The position numbers and the translations under genes are program-made. Positions 41,304 to 49,282 of a stretch of 64,000 bases of DNA are shown one piece after another (the first letter of the stretch is position 1; the number at the start of each line of letters is the position of its first letter). Where the stretch lies: the NCBI GenBank assembly GCA_045599005.1, contig JAZRVF010000001.1, positions 141,368 to 205,367 on the forward strand. The letters are read 5' to 3'. This DNA comes from Treponema_I sp045599005 (GTDB lineage: Bacteria; Spirochaetota; Spirochaetia; Treponematales; Treponemataceae). The notes below the pieces were generated by a model. The model had not been told where the DNA came from. It saw only the letters and a list, made by a program, of their open reading frames with translations, and did no database searches.

Positions 41304-41615
41304 ATGGCTATGTGTTGGAAATGTGGAAAAACTCTTGATTTCAGCGGTGCTGTCAGCCGCAGTGATGTCTGTCCCTCCTGCGGGGCTGATGTGCGTTCCT
41401 GCAGAAACTGCACCTTTTATGAACCGGGCAGTCATTATGACTGTCATGAGTCAGTTGATGAACTTGTAAGCGACAAAGAACGGGCAAACTTCTGCGGTTT
41501 TTTCCGGCTGAATGCTGATGCGGGTAAATCCGGCGGATCCGGTTTCGGAAGCAGTTCCGCTGCTGACAAAGCCGCCGCCGCCCGTCAGGCTTTCAACAGC
41601 CTTTTCGGTGACTGA
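41304..41615 (+). CDS. Small zinc-ribbon protein
   Basis: A 103-residue cytosolic protein. CWKCGK and CPSCG (about residues 4-27) form a four-cysteine zinc ribbon; a second Cys/His set (CRNCTFYEPGSHYDCHE, then NFCGFF) could hold another metal. The tail is Gly/Ser/Ala-rich and ends in AFNSLFGD. I know of no assigned function. It lies 22 nt after the CBM-like gene and 6 nt before murI, so it is likely in the same transcript. Confidence 0.82.
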   Translation: MAMCWKCGKTLDFSGAVSRSDVCPSCGADVRSCRNCTFYEPGSHYDCHESVDELVSDKERANFCGFFRLNADAGKSGGSGFGSSSAADKAAAARQAFNSLFGD

Positions 41616-41620
41616 ACAGA

Positions 41621-42427
41621 ATGTCTTCCGTGGATTTTGTTTTTCTGGATTCCGGCACGGGCGGAATTCCTTACATGCTTGACCTTGCCAAAAAGTCTCC
41701 CATTGCACGCTGTATGTACATCGGTGACACTGCGCACTTTCCCTATGGGGAACAGACCCAGGACCAGATACAGCACAATGCGGAGATACTTGTCCGGTGC
41801 GCAGTCCGGCATTTTGATCCCAAAACTGTTGTCATTGCATGTAACACAATGTCTGTCGCGGCCCTTGAATTCCTGCGCGCCCGTTTTCCGGAACTTCCCT
41901 TTGTCGGCACTGTTCCCGCAATCAAACTTGCAGCCTCTGTGACCCGCAGCAAAAAAATCGGGCTTCTTGCGACAAATCAGTCTGTCAATAATCCTTACAC
42001 ACAGAAACTCATCCAGGATTTTGCCGCTGACTGCAAAGTTGTAAAACGTGGGGATCCGGATCTGGTCTCATTCATAGAAAAACACCTTTTTACGGCAACG
42101 GAGGAAGAAAGACAGCTTGCTGTCACTCCTGCGGCTGATTTTTTCCGTGAGGCAGATGTGGACACAGTGATTCTCGGCTGTACCCATTTTACCCATGTTG
42201 CGGCAGATGTTCAGAAAGCCATGGGAAGCGCTGTAAAAGTCATAGACAGTCGTGACGGTGTCGCAAAACAGGCTCTCCGGGTGCACAGACCTTCAGGAAC
42301 TTCTGACAGCTCTGACAATCTTTCTGTTTTTTTTACCGCAGCGACTTCTGAACAGGAAAAGGAATACAGGACACTTGCCAGAAATCTTTCGATTCCTTAC
42401 GGCGGAATAATCAGTTTATTTGACTAA
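41621..42427 (+). CDS. murI: Glutamate racemase
   Basis: A 268-residue enzyme making D-glutamate for peptidoglycan. FLDSGTGGIPYML supplies the N-terminal Asp-Ser pair, VIACNTMSVAAL the first catalytic Cys (about residue 74) and VILGCTHFTHV the second (about residue 187). DTAHFPYGEQT is also conserved. Both cysteines are present, so it should be active. It is placed within a row of small, functionally unrelated genes and follows the zinc-ribbon gene by 6 nt. Confidence 0.95.
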   Translation: MSSVDFVFLDSGTGGIPYMLDLAKKSPIARCMYIGDTAHFPYGEQTQDQIQHNAEILVRCAVRHFDPKTVVIACNTMSVAALEFLRARFPELPFVGTVPAIKLAASVTRSKKIGLLATNQSVNNPYTQKLIQDFAADCKVVKRGDPDLVSFIEKHLFTATEEERQLAVTPAADFFREADVDTVILGCTHFTHVAADVQKAMGSAVKVIDSRDGVAKQALRVHRPSGTSDSSDNLSVFFTAATSEQEKEYRTLARNLSIPYGGIISLFD

Positions 42428-42454
42428 AGACGCACAATGCCATAACATTGATGC

Positions 42455-43144
42455 ATGTTTTCATTAGATTCTTGTTCACACAGCGGTTGTGGCAAAGTGG
42501 CTGTAACTGTTTTTGATGATAAGGGAGAAATCGTTCCGGATTCTCTTGTTAAAGGTGATCATTACTGCATTGATCATATTGCAGACAAACAGGAATTCTC
42601 CGCCCGCGTGATTGAATATATCAAGACCCACGATAAAATTGTCGGTCTCTGCGCTCCGAACATTCACATTGCCGATCTGGATTTTACGGGCAAAAAGTTT
42701 TACGGCTGCAATTTCCAGCAGTGCATTTTCAGCAATATCCATTCTGAGAATTTCCGTTCACGCATCTCATCCTTCGATTTTGCGGTTTTTTCCGACTGCA
42801 ACCTTATAAAATCAAATTTCCAGTTCACATCTTTTGCCGGTGCCGCTTTTTCCCACGTGCTTTTCACTGACTCGGATCTGATTCACAACAATTTCTGCGG
42901 AATAAAATCAGTCCAGTCTTCCTTTGATGATTCAGACCTGTACAATTCCCGTTTTATCCGCGCGGAACTTTCTGACACATCATTCAGGAACTGCAATATA
43001 AAGAAAGCCAATTTCCTTGAGATCAAACGGGAGAATGTTTCCTTCAATCTTTCCAACACAAGGGAAGCAATGTTTTCACTGGATATTGAATCGGATGAAG
43101 CAAAAAAGAAAGCGGATTCCTCTAATGCTGCCAAAGTTGAATGA
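42455..43144 (+). CDS. Pentapeptide-repeat protein with Cys-rich head
   Basis: A 229-residue protein. The head has CSHSGCGKVAV and DHYCIDHI, a possible zinc knuckle. From about residue 78 to 205, phenylalanine- and leucine-centred five-residue repeats (DLDFTGKKFYGCNFQQCIF, DSDLIHNNFCG, DLYNSRFIRAELSDTSFRNCN) predict a right-handed quadrilateral beta-helix. Some such proteins protect DNA gyrase, others have no known role. It precedes a metallo-beta-lactamase-fold gene by 15 nt, so the two may work together. Confidence 0.85.
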   Translation: MFSLDSCSHSGCGKVAVTVFDDKGEIVPDSLVKGDHYCIDHIADKQEFSARVIEYIKTHDKIVGLCAPNIHIADLDFTGKKFYGCNFQQCIFSNIHSENFRSRISSFDFAVFSDCNLIKSNFQFTSFAGAAFSHVLFTDSDLIHNNFCGIKSVQSSFDDSDLYNSRFIRAELSDTSFRNCNIKKANFLEIKRENVSFNLSNTREAMFSLDIESDEAKKKADSSNAAKVE

Positions 43145-43159
43145 TTTTCAGGAGTTACT

Positions 43160-43759
43160 GTGAAGATTTATTTTTTCATGAATATTGACGGATTTTCCAA
43201 CTGCTACATTGTTGCGAATGAACAGTGCAATGAGGCAATCATTGTTGATCCGGGCAAAGTGACAAAACCCATGATACAGCTTATTGAAAAAAACCATTTC
43301 GACATAAAGGCTGTTCTGATTACTCACAATCACGGAAGTCATTCCCGCGGTCTGACCACATTGCGGAAAATCTATTCACCGAAAATCTATGCGGCCGATT
43401 ACGAAGTTGCTGGAAGTGATACGATTGTCCTCAAAGATGACGGTGTGATCAAAATGGCAGGCTTTACCGTCGGGTTCATGTCTGTTCCCGGTCACTCAAG
43501 CGATTCCATGTGCTACAAGATCGGAAAAGTCATTTTTACCGGAGATTCCATTACAGCAGGAAAAACTGGAGATACGAATACAAGTTATGCAAAACGGACT
43601 CTGATTTCCAACATACAGGCAAAAATCCTTTCCCAGCAGGATGATACGGTTCTTATGCCTGGACACGGACCGCCAACCACTGTTGCTGCAGAAAAACAGT
43701 TCAACCTGGATTTCGGCTGTCCCGGACTGATCAGTCCCACAATGACTCAGGCAGATTAA
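43160..43759 (+). CDS. Metallo-beta-lactamase-fold hydrolase with altered metal motif
   Basis: A 199-residue protein of the glyoxalase II-like group, starting at GTG with AGGAG 5 nt upstream. The fold signatures are present: NCYIVAN, EAIIVDPGK, VPGHSSDSMCY, IFTGDSITAG and LMPGHGPPTT. The key H-x-H-x-D-H motif reads HNHGSH (residues 56-61), with Ser in place of the metal-binding Asp. The second metal site should be weakened, so the enzyme may work with one metal or have lost activity. The substrate is unknown. Confidence 0.88.
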   Translation: MKIYFFMNIDGFSNCYIVANEQCNEAIIVDPGKVTKPMIQLIEKNHFDIKAVLITHNHGSHSRGLTTLRKIYSPKIYAADYEVAGSDTIVLKDDGVIKMAGFTVGFMSVPGHSSDSMCYKIGKVIFTGDSITAGKTGDTNTSYAKRTLISNIQAKILSQQDDTVLMPGHGPPTTVAAEKQFNLDFGCPGLISPTMTQAD

Positions 43760-43889
43760 CCCGACGCAGAGCCGTCTGGAAAGTCTGTCCTTTGAAAAAA
43801 AAACTAATGCATTTCTGCCAGATTCCGAAAATCAAAAGGAAAGAGTAGGGCTGTCTTCCGGACGGTTCCATTTTACAGGTGGTATTTGT

Positions 43890-44594
43890 ATGACTAGAAA
43901 ATTTTTTGTTGTGATTTTTGCTCTGCTTTGTTCTGCACTGGTTTTTGCAGGAGATGTTGCAGCGTTTGAAGATATCGGCATTTCCAAGGACGGCAAATAT
44001 TATCTGTTCGGAACTTACGGAACTACGGATTCTACTTTCTGTGGTTATGCAGAGATCTATACCGTGGACATTGCGAAAAACACTTTTGTAAACTCCGCGG
44101 TTTTCAAGACTCCCGATTCTGATGCGACAAAGGGCAGAAGCGGATCAGTGATTTACCAGAACCTCAAGTCAAAAAATCAGGCTGTTCTGGATTCATATCA
44201 GGCAACACCGGCCACCATTTTTGACACACTTTATCTCCGCATTGATGCAGGCAAAAAAGCAACAGAACCTGTTATCGTGACTGATTATGAGCATTCAACA
44301 TTGGACAGCCCGGTAACTTATTCTTTTACAGTCATTCCGTACATTGAGGGAACCGGAAAGAACACTCTTTCTTCTTTTTACATTGCAGTTGAAAAACGCA
44401 GCAAAGACGGAGCTGTGCTTGCAAAAAAAGTTGTCGGATCTCCTTCTGTAAAGCGGCAGAACGTGAATTCCTATCGGATTGACAGAATCATTACCGATTC
44501 AACAGGAACAAAATTTGTGATTCTGATTGAGAAAACAATGCAGGATACAAACGGGCCTTCAATCCGCTACATGGTGGAAACTTTCACATTCTGA
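43890..44594 (+). CDS. Predicted secreted protein, DUF2259 family
   Basis: A 234-residue exported protein with signal peptide (MTRKFFVVIFALLCSALVFAG). The mature start AFEDIGISKDGKYYLFGTYG, then YAEIYTVDIAKNTFV, is the pattern of DUF2259 (COG5454), a family of unknown function common in spirochaetes and some alphaproteobacteria. The C-terminal part (SYRIDRIITDSTGTKFVILI) adds another beta-rich block. It sits alone, 130 nt after the MBL-fold gene and before a terminator. No role can be inferred. Confidence 0.85.
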   Translation: MTRKFFVVIFALLCSALVFAGDVAAFEDIGISKDGKYYLFGTYGTTDSTFCGYAEIYTVDIAKNTFVNSAVFKTPDSDATKGRSGSVIYQNLKSKNQAVLDSYQATPATIFDTLYLRIDAGKKATEPVIVTDYEHSTLDSPVTYSFTVIPYIEGTGKNTLSSFYIAVEKRSKDGAVLAKKVVGSPSVKRQNVNSYRIDRIITDSTGTKFVILIEKTMQDTNGPSIRYMVETFTF

Positions 44595-44616
44595 TCCTTA
44601 AAACTTAATCTTTGAG

Positions 44617-44652
44617 AATCCTCCGGCTGTTTCAGACCGGGGGATTTTTTTT
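44617..44652 (+). terminator. Intrinsic terminator after the DUF2259 gene
   Basis: AATCCTCCGG (44617-44626) pairs with CCGGGGGATT (44637-44646) through one G-U pair, followed by a T run. It ends the rightward group starting at 40548. Confidence 0.8.
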
Positions 44653-44680
44653 AGGCCGGAAAAGAAAACCAGAGACAGCA

Positions 44681-44706
44681 AAAAAAAACCGCCCGTTTCC
44701 GGGCGG
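44681..44706 (-). terminator. Intrinsic terminator of pckA
   Basis: On the minus strand CCGCCCG, a GAAA loop and CGGGCGG are followed by a run of T residues (complement of the A tract at 44681-44688). It lies about 30 nt after the pckA stop. Confidence 0.85.
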
Positions 44707-44738
44707 CTCTGCTGCAACCTTTCGGTTACGAAATCAAC

Positions 44739-46589
44739 TTATTTTGAAAGACGTGCTTCCAGGTCATCCAGACAAGCTGTGAGTTCTTTGGGCAGGTGTG
44801 AACCGAACTTGGGATAGTGGTTCTCACGGATGTCTTTGATCTCTTTCTTCCATCCTTCAACATCAACTTTGAGGATTTCAGGCAGTGTTTTCTTGTAGTA
44901 GTCTGCAAGACCATCTGTGTTGAGTGCACCTTCAGCGGGCATATATCCGATGGGTGTGTCAACATAGTTTTCAACACCGTTACAGCGGTCGAAGATCCAA
45001 GCCAGAACGCGTGAGTTGTCACCGTATCCGGGCCACATGAATCCACCGGGCAGATCTGCATTGTTTTCGTCCTTGCGGAACCAGTTAACGTAGAAGATCT
45101 TAGGCAGTTTGTCCTGATCTTTTGCAGATGCTCCAACGTTGATCCAGTGCTGGAAGTAGTCGCCCATGTTGTATCCACAGAAAGGCAGGATAGCGAAGGG
45201 GTCACGGCGGATTTTTCCGACTTCAGCAGCATTGATTGTAGAAGCAGCTGTGATTTCTGAACCTACGATAGAACCGAGGAATACACCGTGGTTCCAGTTG
45301 CGGCTCTGGTGTACGAGAGGTACAGTTGAGGGGCGGCGTCCACCGAAGAGGATTGCGCTGATCGGTACACCTTTGGGATCTTCCCAGTCAGATGCGATAC
45401 AGGGACACTGACCTGCAGGTGCTGTAAAGCGTGCGTTGGGGTGAGCCATTTCCTCGCCTTTAGGTGCTTTGTCTTTGGGAAGTGCATCACGTGTGTTGCC
45501 TTTCCAGTCAACCAGTTTTCCTGTTGCAGGATAACCGATTCCTTCCCACCATACGTCTCCGTCTTCTGTAAGAGCACAGTTTGTATAAATTGTGTTCTTT
45601 TCTGCAGAAATAAGAGCGTTCTTGTTTGATTCAGCTGATGTTCCGGGTGCAACACCGAAGAAACCTGCTTCAGGGTTGATAGCGTAAAGACGTCCGTCTT
45701 CTCCGAATTTCATCCATGCAATATCATCACCGACTGTCTCAACTTTCCAACCGGGGATTGTAGGAATAAGCATAGCCAGGTTCGTTTTTCCACATGCTGA
45801 GGGGAAAGCACCTGTCACATATTTTACTTCGCCCTGGGGGTTTGTAAGTTTAAGGATGAGCATGTGCTCTGCCAGCCAGCCTTCTTTGCGTGCCAGAACA
45901 GTTGCAATGCGGAGTGCGAAACATTTTTTACCCAGGAGGGCATTTCCACCGTAACCTGAACCGTATGACCAGATGAGTCCTTCGTCAGGGAACTGTGAAA
46001 TATATTTGTGTTCAACGTCAGCGCAGGGCCATACTCCGTTGTCTTTTTCACCGTTGTTAAGGGGTTTACCAACAGAGTGGAGACAGGGAACGAATTCGCC
46101 GTCTGTTCCGAGCAGATCAAGAACTTTTGATCCTGCACGTGTCATGATGTCCATGTTCAGAACAACGTATTCAGAGTCTGTGATTTCGATACCGTTTTTA
46201 GAGATGTTTGATCCCAGAGGTCCCATGCAGAAAGGAATGACGTACATTGTGCGTCCGTGCATACAGCCTTTGTAAAGACCTTTCATTGTTGCTTTAAGTT
46301 CAACAGGATCAATCCAGTGGTTTGTAGGACCTGCATCTTCTTCTTTTACAGATGAAATGAATGTGCGTGATTCAACACGGGCAACGTCAGAAGGCAGTGA
46401 GCGGAACAGGAAGCTGTTCTCTTTTTTTGTCAGAGGAGTAGCGAGACCAGCGTCAACGCATTTCTTCATCAAGCGGTCGTATTCTGCCTGAGATCCGTCG
46501 CAAACATATACCTCATCAGGTTCACACATTGCGATACATTCTTCAACCCAAGCTTTGATTTTTGGGTGTTTGATGTCATTAATTGTCAT
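44739..46589 (-). CDS. pckA: Phosphoenolpyruvate carboxykinase (GTP)
   Basis: A 616-residue enzyme interconverting oxaloacetate and PEP with GTP/GDP. The length and motifs fit the GTP class and not the shorter ATP class: VTGAFPSACGKTNLAMLIPT (P-loop and active-site Cys), WKVETVGDDIAWMKFGEDG (metal-binding Asp), NPEAGFFGVAPGTS and FYVNWFRKDENN. In fermentative gut bacteria it commonly runs in the CO2-fixing direction toward succinate. It is monocistronic with its own strong promoter and terminator, and AAGGAG precedes the ATG. Confidence 0.97.
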   Translation of the reverse strand: MTINDIKHPKIKAWVEECIAMCEPDEVYVCDGSQAEYDRLMKKCVDAGLATPLTKKENSFLFRSLPSDVARVESRTFISSVKEEDAGPTNHWIDPVELKATMKGLYKGCMHGRTMYVIPFCMGPLGSNISKNGIEITDSEYVVLNMDIMTRAGSKVLDLLGTDGEFVPCLHSVGKPLNNGEKDNGVWPCADVEHKYISQFPDEGLIWSYGSGYGGNALLGKKCFALRIATVLARKEGWLAEHMLILKLTNPQGEVKYVTGAFPSACGKTNLAMLIPTIPGWKVETVGDDIAWMKFGEDGRLYAINPEAGFFGVAPGTSAESNKNALISAEKNTIYTNCALTEDGDVWWEGIGYPATGKLVDWKGNTRDALPKDKAPKGEEMAHPNARFTAPAGQCPCIASDWEDPKGVPISAILFGGRRPSTVPLVHQSRNWNHGVFLGSIVGSEITAASTINAAEVGKIRRDPFAILPFCGYNMGDYFQHWINVGASAKDQDKLPKIFYVNWFRKDENNADLPGGFMWPGYGDNSRVLAWIFDRCNGVENYVDTPIGYMPAEGALNTDGLADYYKKTLPEILKVDVEGWKKEIKDIRENHYPKFGSHLPKELTACLDDLEARLSK

Positions 46590-46644
46590 AACAATAACTC
46601 CTTGTCATGCGCCGGAAAAAAATTCATCCCGCGCAATCGTTAAA

Positions 46645-46673
46645 AATATATCTTTTTTTAGTGGTAAAGACAA
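46645..46673 (-). promoter_or_regulatory. Promoter of pckA
   Basis: On the minus strand TTGTCT (complement of 46668-46673) and TATATT (complement of 46645-46650) are separated by exactly 17 bp, giving a leader of about 50 nt before the ATG. Confidence 0.75.
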
Positions 46674-46680
46674 GTATTGA

Positions 46681-46723
46681 ATCCCCGAAAAAATCAGTTT
46701 TACGGACTTTAGTTTCCGGGGAT
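46681..46723 (-). promoter_or_regulatory. Hairpin between the nucleotidyltransferase and pckA
   Basis: ATCCCCG (46681-46687) pairs with CGGGGAT (46717-46723) around a long loop that contains the T run. It lies 3' of the nucleotidyltransferase gene and just upstream of the pckA promoter. It may serve as a weak terminator. Confidence 0.4.
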
Positions 46724-46748
46724 AAACTCAAGAAAAGGGAGGGAATTC

Positions 46749-47657
46749 TCAATGCCAGAGTTTTGAAGGGTAGTAACCTTCGGCGATTTTTTTTGCAATC
46801 TGTTCTTTTACTTCAGCCCGGTCTTCAGGATAAGTCATTCCGAACCAGCTTTCCGTTGTTGTAAAGAACTTCAGCTGTCCTGCACCTTTTTCTATCATGT
46901 CTCCTGTGGTTGCAGAAAGAATGGCTTCCTTTTTCGGTTCAGCAGCGTTCCCTTCCATGAACTGATCCCAGTAACTGTGGAAATGCTCAAAAGCTTTCGG
47001 TGAGAAACCGAAGAGGTTCATGCTGACCCATTCATCACCTGTGAAAACCTCTTTTGAACCGTCGGTTTTCTCGCTGATGATTTTTTCGCCTTCATAATAA
47101 ATCTTCAGGTTTTCTTCTATAGAAGACAGTCTGTCATTCTGTACCGTGCATACTCCCCGGCTGACGGATCCGCTCCGGCTCATGGTATTTTTGAGGACAT
47201 ATCCTACCATTGCATGTTCCGTGGAATCGTTGGAAACTGATCCAAGATAACTGCCCAGAGTTGCAAGTGCTTCCCGGCCGTAATAATCATCTGAATTGAT
47301 CACTGCGAAAGGTGCATCAATCAGTTTTTCCGCGCAGAGAACCGCATGTGTCGTTCCCCAAGGTTTTGTGCGCCCGGCGGATACAGCTTTCTGTGCATCT
47401 GTAAGAAGGCTGTCATTGCTCTGGAAAACATATTCCGCATCAAAATTTTTTGCCACGTTGTCAAAAATCCGTTCGCGGAAATCTTTTTCTATGTCTTTTC
47501 TGATGATAAATACAACTTTCTTATATCCGCATTCTTTTGCGTCGTAGGTTGCAAAATCCAAGAGGCATTCATTGTTGAGGCCCACAGCCTCAATCTGTTT
47601 TACTCCGCCATAACGGCTGCCCATTCCGGCAGCCAGAACTAAAAGAATTGGTTTCAT
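46749..47657 (-). CDS. Sugar-phosphate nucleotidyltransferase
   Basis: A 302-residue GT-A-fold enzyme. ILLVLAAGMGSRYGGVKQ is the nucleotide-binding signature, and FAVINSDDYYGREAL carries the metal-binding Asp pair near residue 120. Relatives activate hexose-1-phosphates with UTP, dTTP or GTP; the exact sugar cannot be told from the sequence. The C-terminal third has no left-handed beta-helix, so there is no acyltransferase domain. It lies 47 nt downstream of the GH8 gene on the same strand and may be co-transcribed. Confidence 0.88.
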   Translation of the reverse strand: MKPILLVLAAGMGSRYGGVKQIEAVGLNNECLLDFATYDAKECGYKKVVFIIRKDIEKDFRERIFDNVAKNFDAEYVFQSNDSLLTDAQKAVSAGRTKPWGTTHAVLCAEKLIDAPFAVINSDDYYGREALATLGSYLGSVSNDSTEHAMVGYVLKNTMSRSGSVSRGVCTVQNDRLSSIEENLKIYYEGEKIISEKTDGSKEVFTGDEWVSMNLFGFSPKAFEHFHSYWDQFMEGNAAEPKKEAILSATTGDMIEKGAGQLKFFTTTESWFGMTYPEDRAEVKEQIAKKIAEGYYPSKLWH

Positions 47658-47704
47658 ATCTGAATACTAGAACAAATAACTCAAATCAACAAGTCACCGA
47701 AAAA

Positions 47705-48805
47705 TCACAGAAATTTGTATTTTCCGCTGAGGGCAAGCATCGCAAACATGTAGAGACAGTTGTCGTAATAACGGCGTTCCCCTTTCCGCAGGGGAGTTTC
47801 CCAGAAACGGCGCACAATTTTTTCTGCCGCTCCGGAAACTTTTTCCGTGCAGGCAAGTGTTGTCTGTGCAAGTGTGGAAAGAAGGGCTACCGGATGCAGA
47901 GCCTTTTCTTTGGTTGGTTTGCCGTCCACATGGTATTTTCTGTAGTCAGCGGGATCAATGTCTGCAAAATATGAGACAAGATTGTCCGCAATCTCAGACA
48001 GTGCAGGATTTTTGCCGCACCAGAGGGCATCCAGACCGATATTTGCTCCGGTTCTGTATGCGTCTGAATAAAAATCTCCGTGTCCTTCCGGCGGTCCGAG
48101 TTTTTCCGGTTTCCCTTCAAAGGTTCCGTATTCGGGGCTCATCCCTGTTTTCGGGTCGCAGGATTTCACAAGATATTCGCGGCTGGCTTTTTCTGCCTTT
48201 TCCCAGAAAAAATAATCCACATCTTTTCTGGCCAGCAGGAAATCTGCAAACTGTCTGTAGAAATGCATCAGGTGATAGGATGGATCGCTGAATCTGCAGG
48301 CAGGAACAAAAAGAACAAGATTGTTTTCCCTGTTGAACATGGGCAGCTGATGGTGAATCATTGTGTGAAGAATTTTCTGAGCCCATGCTGAGTATTCATA
48401 GATTCCGTCTCTGTCTCCCCATTTTCTGGAGGCAAGGATCAGTGACATTGCAAAGAATTCCTCTCCGTCCGGTGCCGGCCCGAAAGAGTTCTTCTTTCCG
48501 TCGGGAGCCACTGACCAGGCAAAGTATCCCTTGAAAGGTCCTTCGTCCATGTACATGAATTCCATTGCGAATTTCCAGAGTCTGTCAAAATAATCCTGTC
48601 TGTCCATCATGACACACATCATCATCGCGTAGGAAATTCCCTCTGTCCGTGCATCACAGTTCCCTGTGTCCATAAAGTAGCCGGTTTCACGGAGACCCTC
48701 AAAATAAAAACGGTCCATACCTTCAAAAATCGCTTCAAATGTGTCATTCACCCGGTTCTCAACTTCAATTTCCGTGTAACCATAATCTAAAAAAGTGTTT
48801 TTCAT
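47705..48805 (-). CDS. Reducing-end xylose-releasing exo-oligoxylanase (GH8)
   Basis: A 366-residue (alpha/alpha)6-barrel enzyme. DARTEGISYAMMMCVMM has the catalytic acid Glu, APDGEEFFAMSLILAS the second acidic cluster and FYSDAYRTGANIGLDALW the substrate-side aromatic motif of Rex enzymes. No signal peptide is present, so it acts on imported xylo-oligosaccharides, removing xylose from the reducing end. The ATG at 48805 has AGAGG 8 nt upstream, which is better than an ATG at 48847. A long intergenic region with an inverted repeat lies upstream. Confidence 0.92.
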   Translation of the reverse strand: MKNTFLDYGYTEIEVENRVNDTFEAIFEGMDRFYFEGLRETGYFMDTGNCDARTEGISYAMMMCVMMDRQDYFDRLWKFAMEFMYMDEGPFKGYFAWSVAPDGKKNSFGPAPDGEEFFAMSLILASRKWGDRDGIYEYSAWAQKILHTMIHHQLPMFNRENNLVLFVPACRFSDPSYHLMHFYRQFADFLLARKDVDYFFWEKAEKASREYLVKSCDPKTGMSPEYGTFEGKPEKLGPPEGHGDFYSDAYRTGANIGLDALWCGKNPALSEIADNLVSYFADIDPADYRKYHVDGKPTKEKALHPVALLSTLAQTTLACTEKVSGAAEKIVRRFWETPLRKGERRYYDNCLYMFAMLALSGKYKFL

Positions 48806-49282
48806 CTGTGGGTCCTCTTTCAATAGTGGGCATGTATTCTGGTTCATGCATGGTTTTCCGCATCCCTGAATTCTGGAGGAAATGCCGGATGGATCCTGAA
48901 CCGTTGAACTGTTTCGGTTCAGAAATCGTGGTTTAAGGGATTCTGTTTTTTCTGTCCCCTGTTTTCAGTTTAATGGTATTCGAAGGATAATGAAATATGT
49001 AATTATGTTTTTTTCCTGAAAAAAACTGACACGAACTGCGGTAAATTTACTATATTATGGTGTTGAAAGAACAGGATTTAAGATTCTTTCAATGATGTGA
49101 ATGTAAATTCGCTTTCAGAAGACGGCAGAAACCTGTCCAAAGGTTTATTGCAGTCTTAAAACGGCGGAGTCAAAACTTCAGACAGCAGCCTGTTTTGACC
49201 CGGCCTGTCAGAGTGTCCGCTTTTACGGACGTTAAAAGGTCATTCTTAAGATTTAAGATAGATTTTTTTATGGGAGTTTGTT
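48806..49282. promoter_or_regulatory. Divergent regulatory region of GH8 and htrA, with long structured htrA leader
   Basis: This 477-bp region holds no ORF. On the GH8 side is a perfect inverted repeat CTGAACCG-N11-CGGTTCAG (48896-48922), a candidate operator. For htrA, CTGACA (49026-49031) and TATATT (49051-49056) form a promoter-like pair with a 19-bp spacer. The roughly 220-nt leader contains GTCAAAAC/GTTTTGAC (49169-49199) and GTCCG/CGGAC (49215-49230) hairpins before GGGAG and the ATG. Stress-linked control of htrA by the leader is possible. Confidence 0.5.
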
